Assembly: GCF_025949695.1 (NCBI RefSeq)
Contig: NZ_JAPDFL010000001.1
Coordinates: forward strand, 781,001-845,000
Reading direction: 5' to 3'
Source of the DNA: Pararhodobacter zhoushanensis
Lineage (GTDB): Bacteria > Pseudomonadota > Alphaproteobacteria > Rhodobacterales > Rhodobacteraceae
DNA length: 64,000 nt
This document shows positions 63,243 to 64,000 of the stretch, piece by piece (the first letter of the stretch is position 1; every line of letters starts with the position of its first letter). A program made the position numbers and the translations under genes. The notes beneath the pieces were generated by a model. The model was not told where the DNA came from, did no database searches, and saw nothing but the letters and a program-made list of their open reading frames with translations.

Positions 63243-64000
63243 ATGGGCTATCGAGTCGTCGTTGTCGGCGCCACGGGGAACGTGGGCCGCGAAATGCTGA
63301 ATATTCTTTCCGAGAGGGAGTTCCCTGTCGATGAGATCGCCGCGCTGGCGTCTCGTCGCTCCCTTGGTACTGAATGCAGCTTTGGCGACAAGACATTGAA
63401 ATGTCAGGATATCGAGAATTTCGATTTCACTGGCTGGGACATCGCCCTGTTCGCCATCGGCTCGGATGCGACCAAGATCTACGCACCCCGCGCTGCGGCG
63501 TCCGGTTGTGTGGTGATCGATAACTCGTCGCTGTATCGCTATGACCCCGATGTGCCGCTGGTGGTGCCCGAGGTGAACGCCGATGCGGTGCTGGGCTATA
63601 AAAAGAAGATGATCATCGCCAACCCCAACTGCTCGACCGCGCAGATGGTGGTGGCCCTCAAGCCCCTGCACGACCGCGCGCGCATCAAGCGGGTGGTGGT
63701 GTCGACCTATCAGTCGGTGTCGGGCACGGGCAAAGAGGCGATCGACGAGCTGTGGAACCAGACCAAGGGCATCTTCGTGCCCGGTCAGGAAGTCGCGCCC
63801 TCGGTCTATCCCAAGCAGATCGCCTTCAACGTGATCCCGCATATCGACGTCTTCCTGGACGATGGTTCGACCAAGGAAGAGTGGAAGATGGTCGCCGAGA
63901 CCAAGAAGATCCTCGATCCCAAGATCAAGGTCACCGCGACCTGCGTGCGGGTGCCGGTTTTCGTCGGCCATTCGGAATCGATCAACATCGAATTCGAAGA
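63243..64000 (+). CDS. asd: aspartate-semialdehyde dehydrogenase (3' end outside window)
   Basis: NADPH-dependent reduction of aspartyl phosphate, at the branch to lysine, threonine and methionine. The first 252 residues are present: VVVVGATGNVGREMLNIL, SRRSLGTECSFG, the active-site cysteine in IIANPNCSTAQMVVALKPL, and the start of the C-terminal domain. ATG 63243 follows GGAGGTCCTG. The gene is cut by the window edge. Confidence 0.96.
   Translation, partial: MGYRVVVVGATGNVGREMLNILSEREFPVDEIAALASRRSLGTECSFGDKTLKCQDIENFDFTGWDIALFAIGSDATKIYAPRAAASGCVVIDNSSLYRYDPDVPLVVPEVNADAVLGYKKKMIIANPNCSTAQMVVALKPLHDRARIKRVVVSTYQSVSGTGKEAIDELWNQTKGIFVPGQEVAPSVYPKQIAFNVIPHIDVFLDDGSTKEEWKMVAETKKILDPKIKVTATCVRVPVFVGHSESINIEFE

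Overview
The window is high-GC alphaproteobacterial chromosome, most like Rhodobacteraceae (Rhodobacter/Paracoccus/Roseobacter relatives). The pointers are an aerobic cob pathway with CbtAB and cobalamin riboswitches, a serB/serC-serA locus with an alphaproteobacterial serC-type leader, a TAXI-type TRAP transporter, CsgH-type curli genes, LpcC-like glycosyltransferase, and many short genes coupled by ATGA overlaps. No phage, transposase, CRISPR array or rRNA was seen. The genes look like ordinary core and shell chromosome.

Layout. 1-5089: the 3' part of a TonB-dependent receptor followed by a complete ferric-siderophore ABC importer (binding protein, two permeases, ATPase). 5431-5505: tRNA-Phe on the minus strand. 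5639-8655: DMT exporter, VOC protein, HerA-like ATPase. 8765-12735: serine biosynthesis, with serB divergent from serC-serA. 12814-15306: a bona fide formylglycine-generating enzyme and three curli-type genes (curlin-repeat protein, CsgH, CsgA). 15766-19609: IclR regulator divergent from a TRAP permease/TAXI binding-protein pair. 19744-21447: TetR regulator divergent from darcynin and SDR genes.

21454-37690 is a large cobalamin region. On the minus strand, riboswitch 2 leads into DUF1636-cobW-cobN-cobG-cobH-cobI-cobJ, then (past cobK, which lies on the other strand) cobL-cobE-cobM-cobB-cobA-DUF1636. Riboswitch 1 leads into cbtB-cbtA-cobF. cobO lies divergently on the plus strand. Together these cover most steps from uroporphyrinogen III through hydrogenobyrinate diamide, cobalt uptake and insertion, and adenosylation. 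cobG carries a one-base frameshift.

37912-48312 holds DUF1643, tex, an UMF1-type MFS protein, mepA, a phytase-like esterase, a pair of membrane-linked GTPases, lhgO and DUF2218. 48408-53071 holds a secreted EEP nuclease/phosphatase-like protein, a membrane protein, and leuC-(HdeD-like)-leuD. 53456-64000 holds mscS, rsfS, rlmH, gpmI, a frameshifted envC, ctpA, rppH, an MFS protein, an LpcC-like glycosyltransferase and the 5' part of asd.

Two families of short non-coding repeats run through the window and are its least explained content. The first is a palindromic element (TAGGGTG + palindrome) found between genes, as inverted pairs, supplying the stop codon of a tetR gene, and once in frame inside cobB. 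The second is a composite 3'-gene-end element: GC-rich hairpins followed by a C-rich run, a (G)GATATTT or GCGTATTTT core and a CAAAGA/CAAGATGAA tail, sometimes mirrored around GTTAAC-like centres. No wholly new enzymatic system was identified. The strongest oddities are these elements, the antisense placement of cobK inside the cob run, two single-base frameshifts, and non-AUG start candidates.
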